Of a stretch of 64,000 bases of DNA, positions 34,244-41,931 are shown in pieces. The translations under genes and the position numbers were made by a program. The stretch covers positions 62,001-126,000 of the forward strand of contig JAHBWD010000016.1 of assembly GCA_019637175.1 (NCBI GenBank), read 5' to 3'. This DNA is from Labilithrix sp. Its GTDB lineage: Bacteria > Myxococcota_A > Polyangia > Polyangiales > Polyangiaceae. Positions within the stretch are counted from its first letter, which is position 1. Each line of letters starts with the position of its first letter. A model generated the notes under the pieces. It made no database searches, had not been told where the DNA came from, and worked only from the letters and a program-made list of their open reading frames with translations.

Positions 34244-35412
34244 GCGCGGAGCGACGCGAGGAACCTGGCGAGCGCCTTCGCCTTCATCACGAGCGTGGCG
34301 ACCTCGATCTGCTCGTCCTTCGTGTGAAATCCGATCCCGCGCGGCCCGAGCCCGTCGATCGCCGCGATCCCCATCGCGTGCGCGGTGCTCGCGTCCGATC
34401 CGCCGCCGATGAGCCCGGCCTCTCCGGCGCCGAGGCCGACCGCCTTGGCCGCGTCGCCGTAGCTCTCCATCAAGCGAACGCTCGCCTCGGTGCGCTCGAG
34501 CGGGAGGCGCGCGATGCCGCCTTCGATCTCGATCCGCGTGCCGCTTACCGCGGTCGCGCTCTCGGCCGCCGCTTCCTTGATTCGCTCGACGAGCGCCTCG
34601 CCGTCGGCGCGCGATTCGAAGCGGATGTCGATCTGCGCCTCGGCGCGATCGGGGACGGTGTTCTTGCTCGTTCCTCCGCTCAGCTTGCCGACGTTCACCG
34701 TCACGCCGCGCGCGTAGTCGGTGAGCGACTGCACGCGGTCGACGAGCTTCGCGAGCGCCCAGAGCGCGTTCGCGCCGTCTTTGTGCGCGTTGCCCGCGTG
34801 CGCTCCCTTGCCGTGCGCGATCGCGGTGACCGCGCCGGTGCCCTTGCGCCGCGTGATCACGAGATCGTTCTTGCGCCCCGCTTCGAAGACGAGCGCGCCG
34901 CGCGCCCCGTCGATCGCGGTCTCGATCACGCGCCGGCCTTCGGGCGATCCGATCTCCTCGTCGGAGACGATGACGACGCGCACGCCGGGGAGCTCTTCGA
35001 GCGCGCCGGTCTCGGCGAGCGCCTTGAGCGCCCACGCGACGACGACGAGCCCTCCCTTCATGTCGAGCACGCCGGGGCCGCGCGCGAGATCGCCGTCGCG
35101 CCGATAGCCCTCGAAGGTGCCCGGCGGGAACACGGTGTCGAGGTGACCGATGAGCGCGATCGGCGACTGCCCGATCGTCGTCCACGCCGACGTGATGACG
35201 AGGTGATCGGCGAACTTCGTCGACGGCACGCGCCGCGTCTCGAGCCCGTCGATCGCGTAGAGCGCCTCGAGCATCGCGCCGACCGTGCGTCCGCCCTCGA
35301 CGTTCTCCGTGAAGGAGTTCACCGAGACGAGCTCGGCGAGGGCCTCCTCCATCGCCTTGCCTTGCTCGTCGAGCCACGCGCTCGTGTCGTTCGTCTCGTC
35401 TCTCGCGGTCAT
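34240..35412 (-). CDS. M20 family metallopeptidase (glutamate carboxypeptidase-like)
   Basis: 390 residues from the ATG at 35412. The dizinc ligands are in place: IGHLDTVFPPG (His, Asp), GVLDMKGG (bridging Asp), SDEEIGS (catalytic Glu pair), VFEAGR and the C-terminal GFHTKDEQ. The dimerisation domain lies between (GKGAHAGNAHKDGANA). The closest named relatives are carboxypeptidase G2-like enzymes that remove C-terminal Glu or act on acylated amino acids. No signal peptide is seen, so it is cytoplasmic. It is the first gene of a coupled pair with the PHP lipoprotein. TAGAAT ends 8 bases before the start. Confidence 0.9.
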   Translation of the reverse strand: MTARDETNDTSAWLDEQGKAMEEALAELVSVNSFTENVEGGRTVGAMLEALYAIDGLETRRVPSTKFADHLVITSAWTTIGQSPIALIGHLDTVFPPGTFEGYRRDGDLARGPGVLDMKGGLVVVAWALKALAETGALEELPGVRVVIVSDEEIGSPEGRRVIETAIDGARGALVFEAGRKNDLVITRRKGTGAVTAIAHGKGAHAGNAHKDGANALWALAKLVDRVQSLTDYARGVTVNVGKLSGGTSKNTVPDRAEAQIDIRFESRADGEALVERIKEAAAESATAVSGTRIEIEGGIARLPLERTEASVRLMESYGDAAKAVGLGAGEAGLIGGGSDASTAHAMGIAAIDGLGPRGIGFHTKDEQIEVATLVMKAKALARFLASLRA

Positions 35413-35420
35413 CGCGCGCG

Positions 35421-35426
35421 ATTCTA
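35421..35426 (-). promoter_or_regulatory. Candidate -10 (TAGAAT) of the M20/PHP operon
   Basis: Reading leftward, TAGAAT (5 of 6 to TATAAT) ends 8 bases before the ATG at 35412. This implies a leaderless or near-leaderless mRNA. Confidence 0.4.
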
Positions 35427-35485
35427 GAGGACCGAGAGAAGAAGAGGAGGGAGCCGGCGGCCGAGCCATGCCGCGGCGCGTAAAA

Positions 35486-35518
35486 GTTCTTGCATTCTGT
35501 TTTTGCAGAACGTACAGT
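35486..35518 (+). promoter_or_regulatory. Promoter with overlapping dyad
   Basis: TTGCAT (35490-35495), 17 bases, TACAGT (35513-35518), 24 bases before the ATG at 35543. An imperfect inverted repeat, GTTCTTGCA ... TGCAGAAC (35486-35511), covers the -35 and spacer, so a dimeric repressor could act here. The stretch is strikingly A+T-rich for this genome. Confidence 0.6.
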
Positions 35519-35542
35519 ATTCGAAGGACGGAGGCGGGAACG

Positions 35543-36334
35543 ATGGCTGCGCTACCCACCGAGAACGCGGAAAAACACGGCTATCAGGGGCCGAGCTTCG
35601 GCACCTCCGGCCCCACGCGCGACGCGCGCCGGGCCGACGAGAAGGCCCTCGTCAAGGAGGCGGGCTCCGGCGGCCTGACCGAGGCGCGGCGCGACGCCGT
35701 CCGCGCCCAATCGATCGCCGAGATCCCCTGGTGGTACAGCGCGTGGGGGCACCTCGCCGCCACCACCGGCATCGGCCTCGCGGTCCTCGCGGTGAGCACC
35801 TATCAGCTCTCCAAGCTCTCGACGCGCGCCACCGACTGGATCGTCGTGCCGCTCGTCCTCTTGCTCTCGAACTTCTACGAGTGGCGGGTGCACAAGCACG
35901 TGCTGCACCGCCGTCGCTGGCCGTTCGAAGTCATCTACGACAAGCACACGCCGATGCATCACATGATCTACGTCGAGGACGACATGGCGCTGCGCTCCAC
36001 CAAGGAGTTCCGCCTCGTGCTCATCCCCGCCGCAGGCGTGCTCGGCATCGTCCTCGCCGCCGCGCCCGTCGCGTTCGGCGTCGGGCGCCTCTGGTCGGCC
36101 TCGGCCGGGTGGCTCTTCCTCGTGACGGCGAGCCTCTACATGGTCACCTACGAGGTGTTGCACCTCTGCTACCACGCGCCGAAAGACAGCCTCATCGGCC
36201 GCCAGCGATTCATCGCCGTCATGCGCGCCCATCACGCGAAGCACCACGATCCGCGCCTGATGCAGAAGTGGAACTTCAACGTCACGATCCCCCTCTTCGA
36301 CTGGATCATGGGCACGATCGCGCCGAAGAAGTGA
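35543..36334 (+). CDS. Fatty acid hydroxylase superfamily membrane protein
   Basis: 263 residues from the ATG at 35543, preceded by GGAGG. About four membrane helices and the histidine clusters of the di-iron hydroxylase/desaturase superfamily are present: WRVHKHVLHRR, DKHTPMHHM, EVLHLCYH and RAHHAKHHD. These would ligate two irons for O2-dependent hydroxylation of a lipid or sterol-like substrate in the inner membrane. The first ~60 residues are polar (HGYQGPSFGTSGPT). It stands alone behind its own promoter, followed 42 bp later by argC. Confidence 0.88.
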   Translation: MAALPTENAEKHGYQGPSFGTSGPTRDARRADEKALVKEAGSGGLTEARRDAVRAQSIAEIPWWYSAWGHLAATTGIGLAVLAVSTYQLSKLSTRATDWIVVPLVLLLSNFYEWRVHKHVLHRRRWPFEVIYDKHTPMHHMIYVEDDMALRSTKEFRLVLIPAAGVLGIVLAAAPVAFGVGRLWSASAGWLFLVTASLYMVTYEVLHLCYHAPKDSLIGRQRFIAVMRAHHAKHHDPRLMQKWNFNVTIPLFDWIMGTIAPKK

Positions 36335-36361
36335 CTCGTCGACACGCCCCGTCCGCAGGGC

Positions 36362-36367
36362 TAGGCT
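36362..36367 (+). promoter_or_regulatory. Candidate -10 (TAGGCT) of argCB
   Basis: TAGGCT ends 9 bases before the argC ATG. The same hexamer precedes the gene at 38305. No Shine-Dalgarno lies between it and the ATG. Confidence 0.35.
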
Positions 36368-36376
36368 CCGCGCGTC

Positions 36377-37441
36377 ATGGGCAAGCGATTCAAGGCCGCG
36401 GTGATCGGCGGCAGCGGTTATGGCGGCGGAGAGCTGATCCGACGTCTCCTCCTCCACCCCCACGTCGAGCTGGCGCGCGTCGCTTCCGTCGACTTCGTCG
36501 GCGAGCCGCTCTCCGCGGCGCACCCGAACCTCGAAGGGCTCACCGATCTGAAGTTCGAGGGGATCACGCCGGCTGAAGCCGCCGCGGGCATGGACGTCGT
36601 CCTCCTCGGGCTGCCGCACAAGGTGAGCGCGACGAAGATGCCCGAGCTCATGGCGACGGGCGCGCGCGTCGTCGATCTCTCGGGCGACTTCCGCCTGCGC
36701 GACGCCGCGACGTACAAGCGCTACTACCACGCCGATCATCCCTGCCCCGAGAAGCTGACGGACGGCACGTTCGTCTACGGCCTGCCCGAGCTGAGCCGCG
36801 AGGCGATCAAGAAGGCGAAGTACGTCGCCTCGCCCGGGTGCTTCGCCACGACGATCGAGCTCGCGCTCATGCCGCTCGCGCGCGCCGGGCTCCTCGAAGG
36901 CGGCGTCGAGGTCGTCGGCATCACGGGTTCGTCGGGCAGCGGCGTCGTCCCCAGCGCGGGGACGCACCACCCCGTGCGCGCCGTGAACCTCCGCACGTAC
37001 AAGCCGCTCGATCACCAGCACATCCCCGAGATCACCCAGACGCTGGCCGACGCGGGCGCGAAGAACGTCACGATCCGGTTCGTCCCCGTGAGCGCGCCGC
37101 TGTCGCGCGGCATCTTCGCGACGTGCTTCGCGCACGTCGCCGAGAGCACGAGCGCCGATCAGATCCGTGCACTCTACAAGGATGCGTACGCCCGCGAGCC
37201 GTTCGTGCGCGTCCCCGACAAACGCCTCCCCGAGGTCGCGGCGGTCAGCGGGACGAACTTCGCCGAGGTCGGCGTCCAGGTCGGCACCGACGGCGCCGAG
37301 CCGGGCAAGCGCGTCGTCGCGTGCTTCGCCGTCACCGACAACCTGATCAAGGGCGGCGCGGGCCAGGCGATCCAGTCGATGAACTTGATGCTGGGACTCG
37401 ACGAGCGCACGACGCTCGAAGATCCCGGTGGCTGGCCGTGA
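36377..37441 (+). CDS. argC: N-acetyl-gamma-glutamyl-phosphate reductase
   Basis: 354 residues, normal for ArgC. NADPH-binding start VIGGSGYGGGELIRRLLLHP, substrate region SGDFRLRD, catalytic Cys in YVASPGCFAT, and the C-terminal GAAGQ-type loop as GGAGQAIQSMNLMLGLDE. It reduces N-acetylglutamyl-5-phosphate to the semialdehyde, the third step of arginine synthesis. Its stop overlaps the argB GTG (GTGA), so the reductase and the kinase that feeds it are translationally coupled. No other arg gene is in the window. Confidence 0.96.
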   Translation: MGKRFKAAVIGGSGYGGGELIRRLLLHPHVELARVASVDFVGEPLSAAHPNLEGLTDLKFEGITPAEAAAGMDVVLLGLPHKVSATKMPELMATGARVVDLSGDFRLRDAATYKRYYHADHPCPEKLTDGTFVYGLPELSREAIKKAKYVASPGCFATTIELALMPLARAGLLEGGVEVVGITGSSGSGVVPSAGTHHPVRAVNLRTYKPLDHQHIPEITQTLADAGAKNVTIRFVPVSAPLSRGIFATCFAHVAESTSADQIRALYKDAYAREPFVRVPDKRLPEVAAVSGTNFAEVGVQVGTDGAEPGKRVVACFAVTDNLIKGGAGQAIQSMNLMLGLDERTTLEDPGGWP

Positions 37442-38247
37442 TCGTCCTCAAGCTCGGCGGCGAGGTCGTCCAGGGCCCGCACATGCCGGCGATCGCGGCC
37501 GACGTCGCCGAGATGCGCGCGGCGGGCACGCCGGTCGTCATCGTCCACGGCGGCGGCCCGCAGGCGACCGATCTCCAGAAGCGCCTCGGCCAGACGCCCA
37601 ACATCGTGGGCGGCCGGCGCGTCACCGATCAAGACACGCTCGACGTCATGAAGATGATCGTCGCCGGCAAGGTGAACGTGGATCTCTGCGCCTCGCTCGT
37701 CGCCGCCGGCGCCAAGCCCGTCGGGCTCCACGGCGCGAGCGCCTGCGCGATCCGCGCGACGCGGCGCCCGCCGAAGGTCGTGAGCGGCGGCGGCCCCGAT
37801 CCGGTCGACTTCGGCTTCGTCGGCGACGTCACCGGGATCGATCGCGATCTCCTCTCGCTGCTCCTCGGCGGCGGCTACGTCCCCGTCCTCGCCTGCCTCG
37901 GCGCCGACGCGCAGGGCGGCGTCTTCAACATCAACGCCGACGCGGTCGCGAACCAGGTCGCGATTCTGCTCGACGCGCGCGCGCTCGTGCTCGTCACCGA
38001 CGTGCCCGGCGTCTTGCGCGACGTGAGCGATCCGTCGTCGCGGATCGGGCGCCTCACCGTCGCCGACGGCAAGCGCGCCATCGAAGAGGGCGTCGTGACC
38101 AAGGGCATGATCCCGAAGCTCGAAGAGTCGTTCGCCGCCATCGGTCAGGGCGTCAAGGCCGTCCACGTCGTCGGCCGCATCGCGCGCGGCGATCTGGCGC
38201 GCGCCGTCGCGGAGCCCGGCAGCGTCGGCACCGTCCTCGTCCCCTGA
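37438..38247 (+). CDS. argB: N-acetylglutamate kinase
   Basis: 269 residues from the GTG at 37438, which opens directly into the first strand VIVLKLGGEVVQG. Amino-acid-kinase fold markers: VIVHGGGPQATDL (phosphate loop), VGGRRVTDQDTLDVM (N-acetylglutamate contact), FNINADAVANQVA and ALVLVTDVPGVLRD, and GMIPKLEESF near the end. It phosphorylates N-acetylglutamate with ATP, the second arginine step. The N-terminal helix that gives hexameric, arginine-inhibited enzymes seems absent, which suggests a dimeric, feedback-insensitive form; that is an inference from the short start. Confidence 0.96.
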   Translation: MIVLKLGGEVVQGPHMPAIAADVAEMRAAGTPVVIVHGGGPQATDLQKRLGQTPNIVGGRRVTDQDTLDVMKMIVAGKVNVDLCASLVAAGAKPVGLHGASACAIRATRRPPKVVSGGGPDPVDFGFVGDVTGIDRDLLSLLLGGGYVPVLACLGADAQGGVFNINADAVANQVAILLDARALVLVTDVPGVLRDVSDPSSRIGRLTVADGKRAIEEGVVTKGMIPKLEESFAAIGQGVKAVHVVGRIARGDLARAVAEPGSVGTVLVP

Positions 38248-38291
38248 CCGCGCGTGCCCCTCGATTGATTTGTGTTCCAACTACTCTGCGC

Positions 38292-38297
38292 TAGGCT
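38292..38297 (+). promoter_or_regulatory. Candidate -10 (TAGGCT)
   Basis: TAGGCT ends 7 bases before the GTG at 38305, with TTGTGT 16 bases upstream of it as a possible -35. Confidence 0.4.
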
Positions 38298-38304
38298 GCA
38301 TGAC

Positions 38305-39090
38305 GTGTCGGGGGGTCGTCATCGCTGTCTCGCGCTCGCGGGCGCGCTCGCTTTGAGCTGCGGGGATCCGACGGCGCCCGCGCAAGCGCCTCCTGTCCCC
38401 GCGGCGGACGCGGAACCGCCGCAGCCGCGCGCGAGCTGCGCGATCGGCGGCGTGAAGAGCGGGCTCCGCGTCTACTACGCCTTCGACGAGGGCGAGGGCG
38501 CCAGCGTCAACGACTGCTCGGGCAACGCGATCCACGGTCAAATCGTGTCTCCCGCGCGATCGACGTGGGTCGAGGGTCACACGGGCGGCGCGCTGCTCCT
38601 CCACGGTGAAGACTCGTGCGTCGATGTCGGCTCCTCGATCCTCGCGGACACCTACTCGAGCTTCACCGCGACCGCATGGGTGCACGTCCACTCTCTGTCG
38701 AGCGCGGCCAACGCACGCCTCGTCGGCCGAAGCCACGACGTCACCGTCGAGGGATGGGAGCTCTCGTTTCGTCCCGATGGGAAGGTGGCGTTTCTGCTCT
38801 CACGGGAGAGCGGCGGGCCCCTCGTCGTCGAGGTCGCCGCGCCCATCGGGCGCTGGGCGCACGTCGCCGCGGTGTTTCGCCCCGGCGAGGAAGCCGTCTT
38901 GTGGATCGACGGCGCGCGCGTCGCCTCCGCGCCGGCGACGTTCTCCTCCTTCGTGCACGATCCGACGGCGCACCTGCGGATCGGCTGCCGCAAGGAGACG
39001 GTCGACGACGCGCTCCACGGCGCCGTCGACGAGGTGCGCATCTACGCGCGCGCGCTCGCGGCGTACGAGATCGCTGAGCTCGCCCTCTGA
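38305..39090 (+). CDS. LamG/concanavalin-like lipoprotein
   Basis: About 261 residues. I take the GTG at 38305, which gives a short lipoprotein signal (LALAGALALSCGD); a GTG at 38272 is also in frame. After a Pro/Ala linker comes a jelly-roll domain of the LamG family: LRVYYAFDEGEGASVNDCSG, then FTATAWVHVHS, GRWAHVAAVFRPG and AVDEVRIYARAL. Such domains bind glycans or proteins at the cell surface. Two Cys flank the start of the domain and may pair. Located between argB and an oppositely oriented lipoprotein. Confidence 0.78.
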   Translation: MSGGRHRCLALAGALALSCGDPTAPAQAPPVPAADAEPPQPRASCAIGGVKSGLRVYYAFDEGEGASVNDCSGNAIHGQIVSPARSTWVEGHTGGALLLHGEDSCVDVGSSILADTYSSFTATAWVHVHSLSSAANARLVGRSHDVTVEGWELSFRPDGKVAFLLSRESGGPLVVEVAAPIGRWAHVAAVFRPGEEAVLWIDGARVASAPATFSSFVHDPTAHLRIGCRKETVDDALHGAVDEVRIYARALAAYEIAELAL

Positions 39091-39097
39091 AGCTCAA

Positions 39098-39511
39098 TCA
39101 GAAGAACGACGACGCGGGGAAGTCGATCTCGCTCAGCGTGTTCTGGTTCGCCGACACGGTGAGCTGACCGAGCGTGACGGTCGTGGTGCGCGCGCCCGCG
39201 CGCCCTTGGAGCGTGGCCTCGCCGGTGTACGTGCCGGCCGGCAGCGTGACCGTCGTCGCGAAGTCGACGCACGGCGCCTGGTACTCGCCTTGGAGGCCGC
39301 CTCCGAGGAAGAAGATCCGAATGCGCAGGTGCTCGACGGATCCTTGGGAGCATTGGTCGCGATCGAACTTCGAGTTGATCGACCAGCGCACCGTGACCGT
39401 CCCGTCGCCGGCGACCGGCGTCGGGAACGGGCGCGTCTCCCGGGTTTCGACGAAACATCCCGCGGCCGGCACGGTCGCGAGCGCGAGCAGCAGCGGAAAC
39501 GTCCATCGCAT
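39098..39511 (-). CDS. Small beta-rich lipoprotein
   Basis: 137 residues with signal TFPLLLALATVPAAGC (lipobox PAAGC). The rest is a single Ig-like or transthyretin-like beta sandwich (TVTVRWSINSKFDRDQCSQG; TTVTLPAGTYTGEATLQG) with two Cys that could pair (DQCSQG and APCVDF). GGAGAGG precedes the ATG. I know no named family. It is convergent with the LamG lipoprotein, 7 bp apart. Confidence 0.6.
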   Translation of the reverse strand: MRWTFPLLLALATVPAAGCFVETRETRPFPTPVAGDGTVTVRWSINSKFDRDQCSQGSVEHLRIRIFFLGGGLQGEYQAPCVDFATTVTLPAGTYTGEATLQGRAGARTTTVTLGQLTVSANQNTLSEIDFPASSFF

Positions 39512-39540
39512 GAGTCACCTCTCCTCGGTTCACGAATTCG

Positions 39541-39897
39541 TCAGCGCACGCGCGTCGCCGGAGGCGGTTCCGCCGGGCGCGCGCGCGGCGCGGGCGGCGC
39601 CTGGTGCACGCCGCGAACTTCACCGCCGGTCGTGTAGACGGTGCCGCGGCTGTACGCCTGGAGCGCCGGCGGCACCTCGCGGTAGTAGGCCCAGCCGCTC
39701 GGCGTGCGCGTGTACCACCGACCTTGCACGAGGAAAGCGGGGCTGCCGGCGAACACCACGCGCGGATACGTCTCGACTTGCGGCGGCGGTGACGAATACG
39801 CCACGACGTAGCCGGAGACCCTCGGAGGCTCCAGCGTCGCCACGCAGCCCGTTACGCCCAGTGCGAGAGCGATGACCACGACCATCTTGCGCGTCAT
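39541..39897 (-). CDS. Small lipoprotein, Tyr/Pro-rich
   Basis: 118 residues; signal MVVVIALALGVTGC. The mature part carries YPRVVFAGSPAFLVQGRWYT and PSGWAYYREVPPALQAY, a pattern of short aromatic strands seen in surface lipoproteins of myxobacteria. The Pro/Arg-rich tail (APPAPRARPAEPPPATRVR) could bind anionic polymers. Function unknown. The longer upstream frame is only the antisense of the Cys-rich gene. Confidence 0.6.
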   Translation of the reverse strand: MTRKMVVVIALALGVTGCVATLEPPRVSGYVVAYSSPPPQVETYPRVVFAGSPAFLVQGRWYTRTPSGWAYYREVPPALQAYSRGTVYTTGGEVRGVHQAPPAPRARPAEPPPATRVR

Positions 39898-39962
39898 GCA
39901 CGTCGATGACGCAACGACCGCGCCACGCGTCCGCGTGGGCTTCGCCGCAGGCGCGCGGAGCT

Positions 39963-41225
39963 CTACTTCGTCGCCTCGTCCTTGACCGCGTTCGCCTGGT
40001 CGAGGCTCGTCTTCACCGTCGCGGCGGCCACCTCGGCCTTCTTGAACGGCTCGTCGAAGCAGCGCGTGAGCTGAGCCTCGGCCGCGCTCGCCGTCCCCTT
40101 CCCGCCCGAGAGCGCGAGCTCCTTGAAGCTCGTGCGCGTGCCCTCGATGACGGCCTGCGCGTTGAGGACGCGCTTGCCGCCCTTCTCGCCGAGCTCGTAG
40201 AGGATCTTGAGGAGCGCCGGGAACGACTTGTCGACCGCGCTCTTCATCGCTTCGGTCGTCTCGCGGTCGCGCGCGCTCGTGCCCGTGATGACGAGGCCGA
40301 CCTGAGGCGTCGAGCACTCCGTCTGGTTGATGACCGCGAGCTCGCAGCGCGCTCGACAATCGGTGCTGACGTCGGGCGTCTTGAAGTCGCCGGCGCACTT
40401 CGCGTCCGTCAGCTCGACGGTGCAGCTCCCGGAGCAGATCCCGTGACAGATCCCCGGCGCCTTGAGCTTGCACGATCCGCTGCAAAGGCCTTGGCACTCG
40501 CCGCTCATCGCGCCCTTGTCGCAGGTGCCGCTGCACGTGCCGGGGCACGGGCCGTTGACGTTCTTGCCGTCGCACGTGCCCTTGCAGCGGCCGCCGCACG
40601 ATCCACGGATCGGGCCCTCGCACGCGCCCGCGCAGACGCCCTCGCACTTGGCGGCGGACTTCGCCTCGCAGACGCCTTCGCAGTTGCCGTCGCAGCGACC
40701 CGCCTTCTGATCGCACTCGCCCTTCACCCGCCCGGCGGGCACCGACGAGTCGCAGATGCTGGCGCACTTCGTCATCAGGCTCGCGTCGGCGACGCAGACG
40801 GGGCTGCGAACGACGAGCTGGGTCGTGGCCTTCGGCCCGAGCTTCGCCCGCGCTTCGTGGACGGCCTTGATCGCGGCGCCGCACGCCTCGCCGCCGCTGC
40901 GCCAGTCGCCCTTGTTGCCGAGGTCGTGGGAGATCTGCGCGCAGGCGATGCCGAGCTCCGCGTCGAGCTTGTCGCTGAGGAGGCTGACCTCCATCGACGT
41001 GAGCGCGGCGGCCTTGAGCTTGTCGGCGGCGTCGCGGGAGAGCTGGTACTCCTTGCCGAACTCGAACGCACCGACCTCGTCGGCCTTCGCGAGATCGGGG
41101 CAGCGCGTGGAGACCGTCGCGGTGGGAGGAGCATCAGCGGGCTTGGAAGCGCCGCCGCACGCCGCGACGACGACCGCGACGAGCCCGAGGGAGGAGATGG
41201 ACGCAACGGCGTCTCTTCGGGTCAT
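39963..41225 (-). CDS. Cys-rich repeat lipoprotein
   Basis: 420 residues. MTRRDAVASISSLGLVAVVVAAC has a twin Arg and lipobox VAAC. A helical domain (~45-140) is followed by a Cys-rich array (~177-277) and a second helical domain (~300-420, RDRETTEAMKSAVDKSFPAL). The array has six units of C-x3-C-x3-C separated by 7-8 residues (for example CEGVCAGAC, CPGTCSGTC, CHGICSGSC). Export would allow many disulfides, forming a stiff rod or a metal-binding stalk. Relatives in myxobacteria are unnamed as far as I know. It is divergent from hisH. Confidence 0.7.
   Translation of the reverse strand: MTRRDAVASISSLGLVAVVVAACGGASKPADAPPTATVSTRCPDLAKADEVGAFEFGKEYQLSRDAADKLKAAALTSMEVSLLSDKLDAELGIACAQISHDLGNKGDWRSGGEACGAAIKAVHEARAKLGPKATTQLVVRSPVCVADASLMTKCASICDSSVPAGRVKGECDQKAGRCDGNCEGVCEAKSAAKCEGVCAGACEGPIRGSCGGRCKGTCDGKNVNGPCPGTCSGTCDKGAMSGECQGLCSGSCKLKAPGICHGICSGSCTVELTDAKCAGDFKTPDVSTDCRARCELAVINQTECSTPQVGLVITGTSARDRETTEAMKSAVDKSFPALLKILYELGEKGGKRVLNAQAVIEGTRTSFKELALSGGKGTASAAEAQLTRCFDEPFKKAEVAAATVKTSLDQANAVKDEATK
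40392..40697. repeat. CX3CX3C coding repeat array
   Basis: Six imperfect ~17-codon units coding C-x3-C-x3-C with Gly at most variable sites, in the Cys-rich lipoprotein. The units differ at many third positions, so the array is old or under selection rather than a fresh expansion. Confidence 0.75.
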
Positions 41226-41281
41226 GGTTTTCGCGTTGAAGGTACACGGGTTCTCGCACGCCGGCTACGGGGTGAGCGTGG

Positions 41282-41287
41282 TATGAC
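41282..41287 (+). promoter_or_regulatory. Candidate -10 (TATGAC) of hisHA
   Basis: TATGAC ends 6 bases before the hisH GTG; only CCTCCC lies between, with no Shine-Dalgarno. Confidence 0.3.
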
Positions 41288-41293
41288 CCTCCC

Positions 41294-41929
41294 GTGCGCG
41301 TGGTCGTCTGCGATCCCGGCGTGGCCAACGTGAGGAGCGTCGTGCGCGCGGCCGTCCGCGCGAGCGCCGGCGCCTCCTCGAGCCCGCATGTCTCCGTGAG
41401 CCGAGACCCGGCCGAGGTCCGCGCGGCCGACGTCGTGATCGTCCCCGGCCAGGGCTCGTTCGGCGCCTTCGCGCGGGCGATCGACGGCGGCCTCGGCGAC
41501 GCCCTGCGCGAGCTCATCGCGCGCGGACGCCCGTATCTCGGCATCTGCCTCGGGATGCAGGTCCTCTTCGAATCGAGCGAGGAGGCACCAGGCGAGCGCG
41601 GGCTCGGCGTTTATCCCGGGGTCGTGCGAAGGCTCCGCCCCGGGGTCGATCCGTCGACGGGCGCCGCGCACGCGCTGCCCCACATCGGATGGAACACCGT
41701 CGACGAGGCGACGGGCTCGTCGCGGTACTTCTACTTCGCTCACTCGTACGCCGTCGCGCCCGCCGACGCGTCGCTCGTCACCGCGACGACGTCGTACGGC
41801 GACGATCGTTTTGCCAGCATGATCGCCGAAGGCGCGGTGCTCGGCGTCCAGTTCCATCCAGAGAAGAGCCAAGACGAAGGGCTCGCGCTCCTGCGATCGT
41901 TCTTCTCGCGCGCGCTCGGGAGGAGCTGA
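41294..41929 (+). CDS. hisH: Imidazole glycerol phosphate synthase, glutaminase subunit
   Basis: 211 residues from a GTG. Class I amidotransferase features: oxyanion region VPGQGSFGAF, nucleophile Cys in YLGICLGMQVLF, and the His-Glu pair in GVQFHPEKSQ. The HisH-typical segments HIGWNTV and YFYFAHSYAV are present. It hydrolyses glutamine and passes ammonia to HisF, which is not in the window. It is 2 bp upstream of hisA. Confidence 0.95.
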   Translation: MRVVVCDPGVANVRSVVRAAVRASAGASSSPHVSVSRDPAEVRAADVVIVPGQGSFGAFARAIDGGLGDALRELIARGRPYLGICLGMQVLFESSEEAPGERGLGVYPGVVRRLRPGVDPSTGAAHALPHIGWNTVDEATGSSRYFYFAHSYAVAPADASLVTATTSYGDDRFASMIAEGAVLGVQFHPEKSQDEGLALLRSFFSRALGRS

Positions 41930-41931
41930 CG

